Source of the DNA: JBARDN01 sp963755705
Lineage (GTDB): Bacteria; Desulfobacterota; Binatia; Binatales; Binataceae
Direction: 5' to 3'
DNA: 64,000 nt
NCBI GenBank assembly: GCA_963755705.1
Contig: CAVWKW010000001.1
Location: forward strand, 744,001 to 808,000
The notes under the pieces: model-generated
Database searches by the model: none
What the model was told of the DNA's origin: nothing
What the model saw: the letters and a program-made list of their open reading frames with translations, nothing else
Made by a program: the position numbers and the translations under genes
In this document: in pieces, positions 53,734-61,116 of the stretch
How the letters are laid out: each line of letters opens with the position of its first letter
Position numbering within the stretch: position 1 is the stretch's first letter

Positions 53734-54759
53734 TCAGGATTGAGGATTCTGCGCGGCGGTTGGTGCCGCAGCGGCGCCCGCCATCGCGCGCAGGCGCTCG
53801 ATTCGCTTGGCCAGCGGCGGATGGGTCGAGAGCAGGTTGTCGAAGAAGCCCTCGTCGTCGTCTTTCAATCCCTCGCGCGGGTTGACGATAAACAGATGCG
53901 CGGTGCCCGCCGTGCCCTCTTTGAGCGGCGATTCGACCTGCGCGATCTTTTCGAGCGCGCGCAGGAGAGCGTGCGGATTGCGGGTGAACTCGACCGACGA
54001 CGCGTCGGCAAGATATTCGCGCTGGCGCGACACCGCCATCGCAACCAGTTGCGAGATGATCGGCGCGACCGCCGCGAGCACGATCACCGCGACGGCGATC
54101 AGCGCACCGCCGCCACCGCCGTTGTTGCCGTTGGAATTTCCGCGCGAGCCGCGGCCGCCGCGGCCTCCGGTGAAGAACATGATGCGGAACATGAAATCGC
54201 TCAGCATCGCGATTCCGCCGACCATCACCGCGACCATCGTCATCGTGCGGATGTCGTAATCGGCGATATGCGACATCTCGTGCCCGATCACCCCCTGCAA
54301 CTCCTCGCGATCCATCTGATCGATCAGCCCCTGCGTGACGCACAGCACCGAATGATGCGGGTCGCGCCCGGTCGCGAAGGCATTTGGAGAGGGATCGTCG
54401 ATCACGTAGGCCGCGGGCACCGGCAATCGCGACGCGATCGCCATTTCGCTGATCACGTCGAGCACGGTCTTATGTTCGATCGAATCGGGCGCGAGCGGAC
54501 GCGCATGCACCGACATCAGCACCAGCGACGCGCCGCCATAGTATGAAGTGAGCGCCTGGACCGCGCCGAACACGAGCGCTGCGACCGTCAGCACCGGAAA
54601 TCCGACGATCTGGCCGTTCACGATCGCCACGCTGCCCGCCCAGACATCGAGCGCGAAGCCGAGCACGACCAGCAGCGCCATCATCACGATCACGAGAATC
54701 ACCGTCTCGCGGCGATTCGTGGTATCGAGCGCGCGAAAATCAGTTGAAGCCGGCGCCAT
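53734..54759 (-). CDS. M48-family membrane metalloprotease (HtpX-like)
   Basis: 341 residues. The zinc motif HEMSH is at 160-164 and the third ligand Glu is in SRQREYLADA. Hydrophobic segments at about 18-38 and 52-72, plus two after residue 175, place it in the inner membrane. NAFATGRDPHHSVL and DREELQGVIGHE are family signatures. It has a Gly/Asn-rich loop in the middle (RGGRGGRGSRGNSNGNN). HtpX-like enzymes degrade damaged membrane proteins. LemA is directly upstream on the same strand, with only 33 bases between the genes, a widespread pairing. Confidence 0.9.
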   Translation of the reverse strand: MAPASTDFRALDTTNRRETVILVIVMMALLVVLGFALDVWAGSVAIVNGQIVGFPVLTVAALVFGAVQALTSYYGGASLVLMSVHARPLAPDSIEHKTVLDVISEMAIASRLPVPAAYVIDDPSPNAFATGRDPHHSVLCVTQGLIDQMDREELQGVIGHEMSHIADYDIRTMTMVAVMVGGIAMLSDFMFRIMFFTGGRGGRGSRGNSNGNNGGGGGALIAVAVIVLAAVAPIISQLVAMAVSRQREYLADASSVEFTRNPHALLRALEKIAQVESPLKEGTAGTAHLFIVNPREGLKDDDEGFFDNLLSTHPPLAKRIERLRAMAGAAAAPTAAQNPQS

Positions 54760-54792
54760 CGTGGGCGATCCGTTATCCCGAACGCCCGATCG

Positions 54793-55398
54793 TCAGGCGC
54801 TCGGCGCGCTTGGTGCGCCCGGAGTGCTCGGCGCGCTTGGGTTGCTCATCGACAGATCGACTTTCGGAACCGCCTGATCTTCGGGAGCGCTCTTGAAATA
54901 TTCGGCGGAGTGAAATCCGAAATTGTTGGCGATCAGATTCGAGGGAAAAGTTTCGACCCGCGTGTTGAGCCTCAGCACCACATCGTTGTACGCCTGGCGC
55001 GCGTACGAAATCTGATTTTCGGTGGTGGTTAACTCCTCCTGGAGTTTGAGGACATTCTCGTCGGCCTTGAGCTGCGGATAATTTTCCATCACCGCGAGCA
55101 GCTTGCCGAGGCCGGTGGTGAGCTGCGTTTCCGCCGCCATCCGCGAGGTCTGGTCCGGTGCGCTGACCGCCTTCGCTCGCGCCTCGACCACCTGGGTCAG
55201 GGTGCCGCGCTCGAACTGCATGTAGCCTTTCACCGCTTCGACCAGGTTCGGGATCAAATCGTGGCGGCGCTTGAGTTGGACATCGATCTGCCGCCACGCG
55301 TTATCGACCTGATTGCGCAGGCTGACCAGTGAGTTGTACGACGACGCGATCCATCCGGCGATCGCGAGGATGATTAGCAGGATTATCACCGAGGTCAT
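54793..55398 (-). CDS. lemA: LemA-family membrane protein
   Basis: 201 residues from MTSVIILLIILAIAGW, supported by AGGGAG upstream; the longer frame adds 43 residues without similarity. One N-terminal membrane helix is followed by the LemA helical domain: SLRNQVDNAWRQIDVQLKRRHDLIPNLVE, AENQISYARQAYNDVVLRLN and FPSNLIANNFGF. The C-terminal tail is Ala/Pro/Ser repeats. LemA often accompanies HtpX-type proteases, as here, though its role is not settled. Function beyond that association is unknown. Confidence 0.9.
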   Translation of the reverse strand: MTSVIILLIILAIAGWIASSYNSLVSLRNQVDNAWRQIDVQLKRRHDLIPNLVEAVKGYMQFERGTLTQVVEARAKAVSAPDQTSRMAAETQLTTGLGKLLAVMENYPQLKADENVLKLQEELTTTENQISYARQAYNDVVLRLNTRVETFPSNLIANNFGFHSAEYFKSAPEDQAVPKVDLSMSNPSAPSTPGAPSAPSA

Positions 55399-55548
55399 TC
55401 CCGTCTGCTCCCTTGTGGGCGACAGCCCCGGTGGTGATGGCTTCGCCGGCTCTGCGCGTCGCGCAGCCGGCGCAAGCGAGGTCAGCCTGCGCCGGCCAAT
55501 GCGGTGACGCGGTATGCGGCGGCGCAAGCGTGGCGCCGCCGCGAGTGA

Positions 55549-55977
55549 TTAGTTCTCGAACTCGATTTTCACCTTGACCGGCTTGCTCTCCGGACGTTTG
55601 GGAACGGTCACCGAAAGAACGCCGTCCTTGTACGCGGCGCGGATTCCTTCGTGCGCCGCATCATCGGGAAGCTCGAACGCCCGGTGCAGCTTACCGTATG
55701 CGCGCTCCGAGACGCGAACCGTCGCCTCTTTGGACCACTCGGGGCTCTTGCGCTCGGCCTCGACGATAAGAGTGTCGTCCTCGATCCTGACATCGGCCGA
55801 TTCGGCCTTGAGACCGGGCATCTCGAAGTGGAAATGATAGCCCTCGGCATCTTCGACCACGTCAGCGCGGGGAGAAAATCCGCGCTCGGCGCCGCGGTCG
55901 AGATCCTTCAGCAGATGATCCCATCCGCCGAACAGCAATCCGTTGGGTGCGAATCCGTTAGTCATCCTGACTTCCAT
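55549..55977 (-). CDS. Small heat-shock protein (Hsp20/alpha-crystallin)
   Basis: 142 residues. The alpha-crystallin domain spans about 42-135: RADVVEDAEGYHFHFEMPG, VRIEDDTLIVEAERK, then AYGKLHRAFELPDDA, YKDGVLSVTVPKRPE, and a KVKIEFEN end. It is an ATP-independent chaperone that holds unfolded proteins. AGGAGG is seven bases before the ATG. Its position upstream of the LemA and protease genes on the same strand makes a small protein-quality-control group. The 160 bases upstream contain no clear CIRCE or other heat-shock operator that I can identify. Confidence 0.92.
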   Translation of the reverse strand: MEVRMTNGFAPNGLLFGGWDHLLKDLDRGAERGFSPRADVVEDAEGYHFHFEMPGLKAESADVRIEDDTLIVEAERKSPEWSKEATVRVSERAYGKLHRAFELPDDAAHEGIRAAYKDGVLSVTVPKRPESKPVKVKIEFEN

Positions 55978-56137
55978 ACGAAACCTCCTGCCGGCAACTG
56001 GTACCGGGAATATGTTATTTCTGGACGCGAGGCTCGTAGAATCTCACGCTGCCGCTTGCCGCGTCTCTCACGATAGAAACGTAAGTACGAAGTCGCGTTC
56101 GTCAAGATGCAGTGCCGGCGCTGCGCGGAGAATCCGC

Positions 56138-56341
56138 CTATTTGTCGGCAGAACCGCCGGTGGTGGCGGAGTCGATTTCGGCGGTGAAGCGCCGCGCCAT
56201 CTGATGGTCGCCCAGTTCTTCGGCCAGCGCGCGGCCTTCCTTCAGTGCTTCGACGGCGCGCGCTATGTTGCCCTTGCCGAGAAAGGTTCCGGCATTGCGA
56301 AAGGCGCGGGCGTAGCGCTGTCCTTTTTCGGCGGTATCCAT
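56138..56341 (-). CDS. Small TPR-like helical protein
   Basis: 67 residues from MDTAEKGQRYARAF; the frame continues upstream under the divergent methyltransferase gene and the longer form is disfavoured. The chain is two or three helices (YARAFRNAGTFLGKGNIARAVEALKEGRALAEELG) with the spacing of a TPR pair, then a Gly/Ser tail. No function is known. Its start codon shares the CATG palindrome with the start codon of the divergent gene, and no ribosome site is visible. Confidence 0.45.
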   Translation of the reverse strand: MDTAEKGQRYARAFRNAGTFLGKGNIARAVEALKEGRALAEELGDHQMARRFTAEIDSATTGGSADK

Positions 56342-57089
56342 GTTGAAAGTATCGGCGAAAGTATCAGACGGCGAAACGGTTGACGCAATCCTGGGCGGTG
56401 CGATTCGCATAGCGCAGCCGAGCCGCGGCTACCGATTTTCGGTCGAGGCGATTCTGCTCGCGCGTTTCGCAACCGCAAAGCCGCTCGACCGCGTGCTCGA
56501 CCTCGGCGCGGGATGCGGCGTCGTCGCGATCACGCTCGCGATGCTTGGCGGCGTGAAGCAGGTCGCCGCGCTCGAGCTGCAGCCCGCGATGGCGGCGATA
56601 GCGGAGCGCAACGGCGCCCTCAACAGTCTCTCGAACCTGCGCGTGATTTGCGCCGACCTGCGCAGTCCGCGAATCGCCGGCCTCACGCCCGCGAGCTTCG
56701 ACCTGGTCGTCGCCAATCCTCCTTTTCACGCGATTCGCGCCGGACGCGACAGTCCCGACGCTTCGCGCCGCGTCGCGCGCGGAGAGGGTGCGGCATCGAT
56801 TGCGGACTTCGCAAAAGCGGCGCGCCGCTACGTGCGCAACGGCGGGCGCGTCGCGATTGTGTTCGCGGCGTCGCGCTCGGCGGAAGTTATCGCGACGATG
56901 CGCTCGAATCATCTCGAGCCTAAGCGCATCCGTTTTGTGCATCCGCGCGCCGAGCTCCCGGCGTCGGCGGTGCTGATCGAGGCGCGGGCGGGAGGTGGCG
57001 CGGAGGTGATTGTCGAGCCGCCGCTCATTCTGCACGATCGCGCGGGCCGCTATACTGACGACGCTCGCGCCATACTCGAAGCGCCCTGA
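56340..57089 (+). CDS. trmN6: tRNA1(Val) A37 N6-methyltransferase-like protein
   Basis: 249 residues. SAM-binding motif I is VLDLGAGCGVVAITLA, and the adenine-methyltransferase motif NPPF is at 126-129 (VVANPPFHAIRAG). The N-terminal GYRFSVEAILLARFA is the TrmN6/YfiC signature. It would methylate the N6 of adenosine 37 in tRNA1(Val). A C-terminal extension (VIVEPPLILHDRAGRY) is typical too. No Shine-Dalgarno sequence precedes the ATG at the CATG junction, so a leaderless message or a later start is possible. The DJ-1-like gene follows after 37 bases. Confidence 0.85.
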   Translation: MLKVSAKVSDGETVDAILGGAIRIAQPSRGYRFSVEAILLARFATAKPLDRVLDLGAGCGVVAITLAMLGGVKQVAALELQPAMAAIAERNGALNSLSNLRVICADLRSPRIAGLTPASFDLVVANPPFHAIRAGRDSPDASRRVARGEGAASIADFAKAARRYVRNGGRVAIVFAASRSAEVIATMRSNHLEPKRIRFVHPRAELPASAVLIEARAGGGAEVIVEPPLILHDRAGRYTDDARAILEAP

Positions 57090-57126
57090 ATCCCGCGCGC
57101 GACTATCAACATCAAGGAGTCCTCCG

Positions 57127-57750
57127 ATGCCGACGCCGCCGACGATTGCCGCAATCCTGTTTCCCGGTTTCGAACTGCTCGACGTGTTCGGTCCGCTCGA
57201 AGCATTCGGGATGCTCGCGGAAGAGGGGCAATGCAAAATCCTGACGATCGCCGAAACCGCGGGCGCGGTCGCGAGCCGGCAGGGTCCGAAGACGATCGCC
57301 GATTTCAGCTTCGACGATTGTCCGCCGCTCGAACTGTTTCTGGTTCCGGGCGGACAGGGCACGCGCAAGGAGATCACCAACGAGCGGATGCTCGGATGGC
57401 TGCGCGAGCGCGCGCAATCGACGGCGCTGGTGACCTCGGTATGCACCGGTGCGGCGCTGCTGGCGCGTGCGGGTCTGCTCGACGGGCGGCGCGCGACGAC
57501 CAACAAGTTCGCGTTCAAGTGGGTCACCCTCCAGGGGCCGCGCGTCAACTGGGTGAAGGAAGCGCGATGGGTCGAAGACGGAAAATTCCTGACCTCATCG
57601 GGGGTGTCGGCGGGTATCGACATGACGCTTGCGATTATCGCTGCGCGATGGGACCTCGCGACGGCGGAGCGAATCGCGACGCGGATGGAATACGAATGGC
57701 ATCGCGATGCCGGATGGGACCCGTTCGCGAAGATCCACGGTCTGGTGTGA
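57127..57750 (+). CDS. DJ-1/PfpI-family protein
   Basis: 207 residues from an ATG behind AAGGAGTCCTCCG. The nucleophile-elbow Cys106 is in VTSVCTGAALLARAG, and the conserved Glu in PLEAFGML lies nearby. LFPGFELLDVFGPLEAF and the GLLDGRRATTNKFAFKW segment put it in the isonitrile-hydratase or AraC-partner branch of PfpI. Possible activities are cysteine hydratase, glyoxalase or amidase; none is proven. It is co-directional with the methyltransferase gene. Confidence 0.87.
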   Translation: MPTPPTIAAILFPGFELLDVFGPLEAFGMLAEEGQCKILTIAETAGAVASRQGPKTIADFSFDDCPPLELFLVPGGQGTRKEITNERMLGWLRERAQSTALVTSVCTGAALLARAGLLDGRRATTNKFAFKWVTLQGPRVNWVKEARWVEDGKFLTSSGVSAGIDMTLAIIAARWDLATAERIATRMEYEWHRDAGWDPFAKIHGLV

Positions 57751-58029
57751 CGCGCTCGGCAGACGGATTCTGGGCAAGGAAATTCCTTGGATTTTTTGAA
57801 TTCGGGCAAATTCGGTGGGTTCGTTTGGTATCTTTTCTAAGGGCTCAAAAAATAAACTCCTTGTAGATGCTGCTGAATTTGCCGCGATGGGTTCCTTATA
57901 GCAGCTTTTTCGGTCATCGATTTTTGGACGGTCTGACGCGGCCAAAGTCGGCTCCGGCCGATGGCGGACGGGCCGTCCGCCGCCACTGTCGAAGAGAGGT
58001 TTGCGCGATCCATCGAGAGAGCGTGCGAG

Positions 58030-58702
58030 TGCCGAGGGCGAGATTCCTCGCGATCTGCGCTACTCGAGGTGGCACGCACGACACGATACGCATTGCCTGC
58101 ACTCGCTCGGAATGACACGAGACCGGGAGCGAGTGTCATTTCGAGCGCGAACTGACTGACGGTTTCGCGGCGTGCACAAGGCCCGGCGCCGCGCGCGTCG
58201 CGAGAAATCCCGCCCGTCGCGAAAACGTCGCCCTCGCGCGAGGCAGGCAAAGTGGACCGGAACAGTGAGCGGTTTGCTTCCACCCGATCATTTTTGCACG
58301 AAGTGAATTCGGGCATAAGGCTGAACAGTTCAGCCATGAACAAATCTGGCAAAAACCCGAACGATCGTTAGGGAAGCGGCGTGTCGTGCAAACGGCACGA
58401 AATGCCTGTGCCCCAAGGGTTTTATGATCGCTGAAGATCGACCTGGCCGGTGACCCCTTGCCAAACGGACGCGTCGATTTTCTTGCAAAAGCATGGATGG
58501 TGTCATCCTGAGGTAGGCGAAGGATCTCCGCTAAGCGATTAGCGAAAGACGGGCGGCTCGCGAGCCGCCCTACGAAGCCAGGTGCGGGTGTCATTCCCGC
58601 GCGTGGCTGCCGCGCGAGGAATCCCGGGCGGAGGGCCGCCGGTTGTGGTGTTGGCGTTGAGCATGGACGCCTCGGGATTTCTCGCGCAGCGCTCGAAATG
58701 AC
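58030..58702. repeat. REP-like intergenic repeat field
   Basis: The 979-base gap 57751-58729 has no convincing gene; a minus-strand frame at 57837-58352 is unlike protein. From 58051 on it holds copies of a REP-like unit in both orientations: TCCTCGC to CTCGGAATGACAC (58051-58118), GTGTCATTTCGAGCG to GAGAAATCCC (58133-58211), TGTCATCCTGAGG to AAGGATCT (58501-58528), a perfect 20-base palindrome of GGGCGGCTCG and its complement (58551-58570), and a TGTCATTCCCG to GAAATGAC pair (58590-58701). Such units often line convergent or stalled intergenic regions. 57751-58029 shows nothing notable. Confidence 0.6.
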
Positions 58703-58729
58703 GGCCACAAGCCGCTGCATGAGCCGGGG

Positions 58730-59602
58730 CTACTTTTCCGACAGGAAGTCCGCCGCCATCCGGGCCACCAGGTCGGGATGCTCCATCGGGAGGAAATGTC
58801 CGGCTTCGGGAATTTTCACGACTCGGCCGTGCTTGAGATTGGCTGCGATTTTATCCGCCAGCGTAAGTCCCAGCGAATCGCTACGGGCGCCGAACAGGAT
58901 CAGCATCGGAGTGTCGGCGCGCAAGATTCTGCCGAGTCCGTCGAAGTCGCGCGAGGAGCGGTAGATCTGCGCCTCGATTTCGGGCGCGCATTTGAGCTCG
59001 CGCTTTCCGTCCCGGCCGATGCGGGTGCCGAACTCGCAGTAGTCGCGCAGCATATCGCGGCGCCAGGTATCATAGGGCGGTTTGTGCTCGAAATTCGCGT
59101 ACATGGCGTCAACACTGTCGAACACGCGGCGGCGTTTGAGCGTTCTTTCGAGAAACGGATTGCGCCATTCGAGTTCCGGCGCGGTCGGCGACTCGAACAC
59201 CACCGGCTCGGCCAGCACCGCTTTGGCGATCAGATCGGGCCGTTCGCACGCGAGCGAGCCGATCGCGGTTGCGCCCGAGGAATGGCCGAACGCGCGCACC
59301 GCTTTCCAGCCCATCGCGGAGATGAATCGGCCGAGATCGTTCATCGTGTGCATCCAGTCGTGGTCGCTCACATTAGCGGCCGCGTCGCTGTCGCCGTGGC
59401 CGCGCTGATCGAGCGTGTATGGATGCCCGATCGCGCGCAGGGCTTCGGCGAATGGACGATACAGCCGGCCGAAGAATCCGGTTGCGTGCAGAATCACGAT
59501 CGGATTTCCGTCGCCGCCCCAATCCAGATAGTGGTGCCGGACGCCGTTCAGGTTGATGAAGCCGTCGCGCGGCTCGGCGATACTCATATCGCGCGCGATC
59601 AT
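58730..59602 (-). CDS. Alpha/beta hydrolase
   Basis: 290 residues; an ATG five codons in is another possible start. HATGFFGRLYRPFAEAL gives the oxyanion region, FGHSSGATAIG the nucleophile elbow with Ser108, and EAGHFLPMEHPDL the catalytic His, with the acid probably in LILFGARSDSLG. A Ser nucleophile fits an esterase or a C-C hydrolase, unlike the two Asp-type hydrolases elsewhere in the window. It lies downstream of the YihY gene on the same strand, 38 bases away. Substrate unknown. Confidence 0.83.
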   Translation of the reverse strand: MIARDMSIAEPRDGFINLNGVRHHYLDWGGDGNPIVILHATGFFGRLYRPFAEALRAIGHPYTLDQRGHGDSDAAANVSDHDWMHTMNDLGRFISAMGWKAVRAFGHSSGATAIGSLACERPDLIAKAVLAEPVVFESPTAPELEWRNPFLERTLKRRRVFDSVDAMYANFEHKPPYDTWRRDMLRDYCEFGTRIGRDGKRELKCAPEIEAQIYRSSRDFDGLGRILRADTPMLILFGARSDSLGLTLADKIAANLKHGRVVKIPEAGHFLPMEHPDLVARMAADFLSEK

Positions 59603-59640
59603 ATTCGAGAGGCGGAAACTTGAAAACCCGCCGGCGCGCG

Positions 59641-61116
59641 CTATTCGCGCTGCAGTTCGATCGATGCGGGCGCGGTGGCGGCGTCCGGGGGAGCCGGCGC
59701 GCGCATCAGATCGGCAAGCGTCATGGTCTCGAGCACCTGCCGCTGCGCGCTCACGATTCGTTGCATCACCGCGGCGACGCGCGCGTCGGCGATGTTCGAG
59801 TTGTCGCCGGCGGTCGCCGAGGCGAGCGCGTCCGCCAGCTTGATCGATCCGGGCGCTCGTACCAGGTGGAGTTCTGAGCCGGCTTTCGAGCCTTTCGAGG
59901 AAGGCACTTCAACCACGAAGCCGCCCGACTTAAGTCCCTCGATCACCGGCTCCAGAGTCGCCGGCGCGAGTCCGAGCGGATGCGCCAGATCCTGGTATTG
60001 CAGCGGCGGTTCTCCGCTGGACTGCTGATCAGCGAGGCGCACCAGCGTGTACAGCACGGCGGCGGATGGAAAATCGAGCGACTCGGGATTCATCGGAGAG
60101 AAGTCGGCGCCCCGTTGCACCGCGGCTGTGACCTCCGCGCCGAACAGGATTATCGCCCACGCTAAGTATGTCCATACGAGGAAGATCGGGACGGTCGCGA
60201 GCGCGCCATAGATCGCCCTGTAATTCGCCGCGCCGACCTGAAACCGGACATATCCCCATTGCGCAAGCTGGAACAGGATCGCGGCGACGAGCGATCCCAG
60301 AAGCGCCGGACCGAGTTTGACCCGCGTGTAAGGAAAAAACGTGTACAGAAAAAAGAACGCTCCCCACACGAAAAAATACGGGGCGAGGGTAGTAAGTATC
60401 GGCAGCGCCGACACCCGCACTGAGACCACCGCGGTCACTGCCAGGGCCGCCGCGATCATCAGCGGCACCGTGAACAGCACGCTCAGATAGTCGGAGAACT
60501 TGCGCAGGTAGCTGCGGCTCTTCGCCACCCGGAAGATCTCATTGAAAGCCTGTTCGATAGTGCTAAGCGTCGAGATGACGGTCACGACCAGAAACGCCGC
60601 GCCGGCGGTGCCCAGCGCGGCGGCGTTGACGTTTTGCACATAGCTCATCAACTGCTCGCCGGTGCCGCTCGATCCGAGCGCAAGATATTTGTCGATCAGC
60701 GGACGCATCTGGTCCGCGGCGCCCAAGCCCTTGAGCGCGGAAAATCCCAGCGCGAGTATCGGGACAATCGACAGCGCGACGGTGTAGGTCAGCGCGGCGG
60801 CGCGCAGCAGATCGTTGTTGCCGAGAAAGTTTTCGACCGCCGCGTTGACCAATCGCCATGCGCGCAGGGCATACGAGTGGCGTCCGACGCGCGACTGCAC
60901 CTGCGCGGCGGCGATCTCGAACCAGCGCTCGGCGCTCACGCGAGGCAGGCTCGGCGGAGGCGAAGTTTTCGGCGCATCGCAAAGATTGTCGCGGCCTGAA
61001 CGGCGTTCAGTCAAGCAGGATTTTTTCGGGCTCTCGCGCGGACAGCACCCGATCCGTGGTCCGCGATCGGCGCCGCGTTGCGCGAGATCGGCGATTGCGA
61101 TTAGCTCATCGGTCAT
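59641..61116 (-). CDS. YihY/BrkB-family inner-membrane protein with C-terminal winged-helix-like extension
   Basis: 491 residues from the ATG at 61116; a GTG near residue 60 (VSAERWF) is an alternative. Six hydrophobic helices between about 95 and 330 match YihY/BrkB: AAALTYTVALSIVPILALG, AAFLVVTVISTLSTIEQAFN, LYTFFPYTRV and YLAWAIILFGAEVTAA. Beyond residue 345 is an extra soluble domain (FPSAAVLYTLVRLADQQ, DLAHPLGLAPATLEPVIEGLKSGGFVVE) that reads like a winged helix of the Rrf2 or MarR kind, then a Pro/Ala tail. Function of the family is unsettled. Its start overlaps the divergent fusion gene. Confidence 0.82.
   Translation of the reverse strand: MTDELIAIADLAQRGADRGPRIGCCPRESPKKSCLTERRSGRDNLCDAPKTSPPPSLPRVSAERWFEIAAAQVQSRVGRHSYALRAWRLVNAAVENFLGNNDLLRAAALTYTVALSIVPILALGFSALKGLGAADQMRPLIDKYLALGSSGTGEQLMSYVQNVNAAALGTAGAAFLVVTVISTLSTIEQAFNEIFRVAKSRSYLRKFSDYLSVLFTVPLMIAAALAVTAVVSVRVSALPILTTLAPYFFVWGAFFFLYTFFPYTRVKLGPALLGSLVAAILFQLAQWGYVRFQVGAANYRAIYGALATVPIFLVWTYLAWAIILFGAEVTAAVQRGADFSPMNPESLDFPSAAVLYTLVRLADQQSSGEPPLQYQDLAHPLGLAPATLEPVIEGLKSGGFVVEVPSSKGSKAGSELHLVRAPGSIKLADALASATAGDNSNIADARVAAVMQRIVSAQRQVLETMTLADLMRAPAPPDAATAPASIELQRE

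Noticed and set aside
56364..57809. 481-codon open frame on the minus strand across the methyltransferase and DJ-1 genes
   Set aside because: It spans two real genes and their gap, and reads as low-complexity Arg/Ser/Ala sequence.
57837..58352. 171-codon minus-strand frame in the gap after the DJ-1 gene
   Set aside because: It lies on REP-like repeats, and composition and start context do not support coding.
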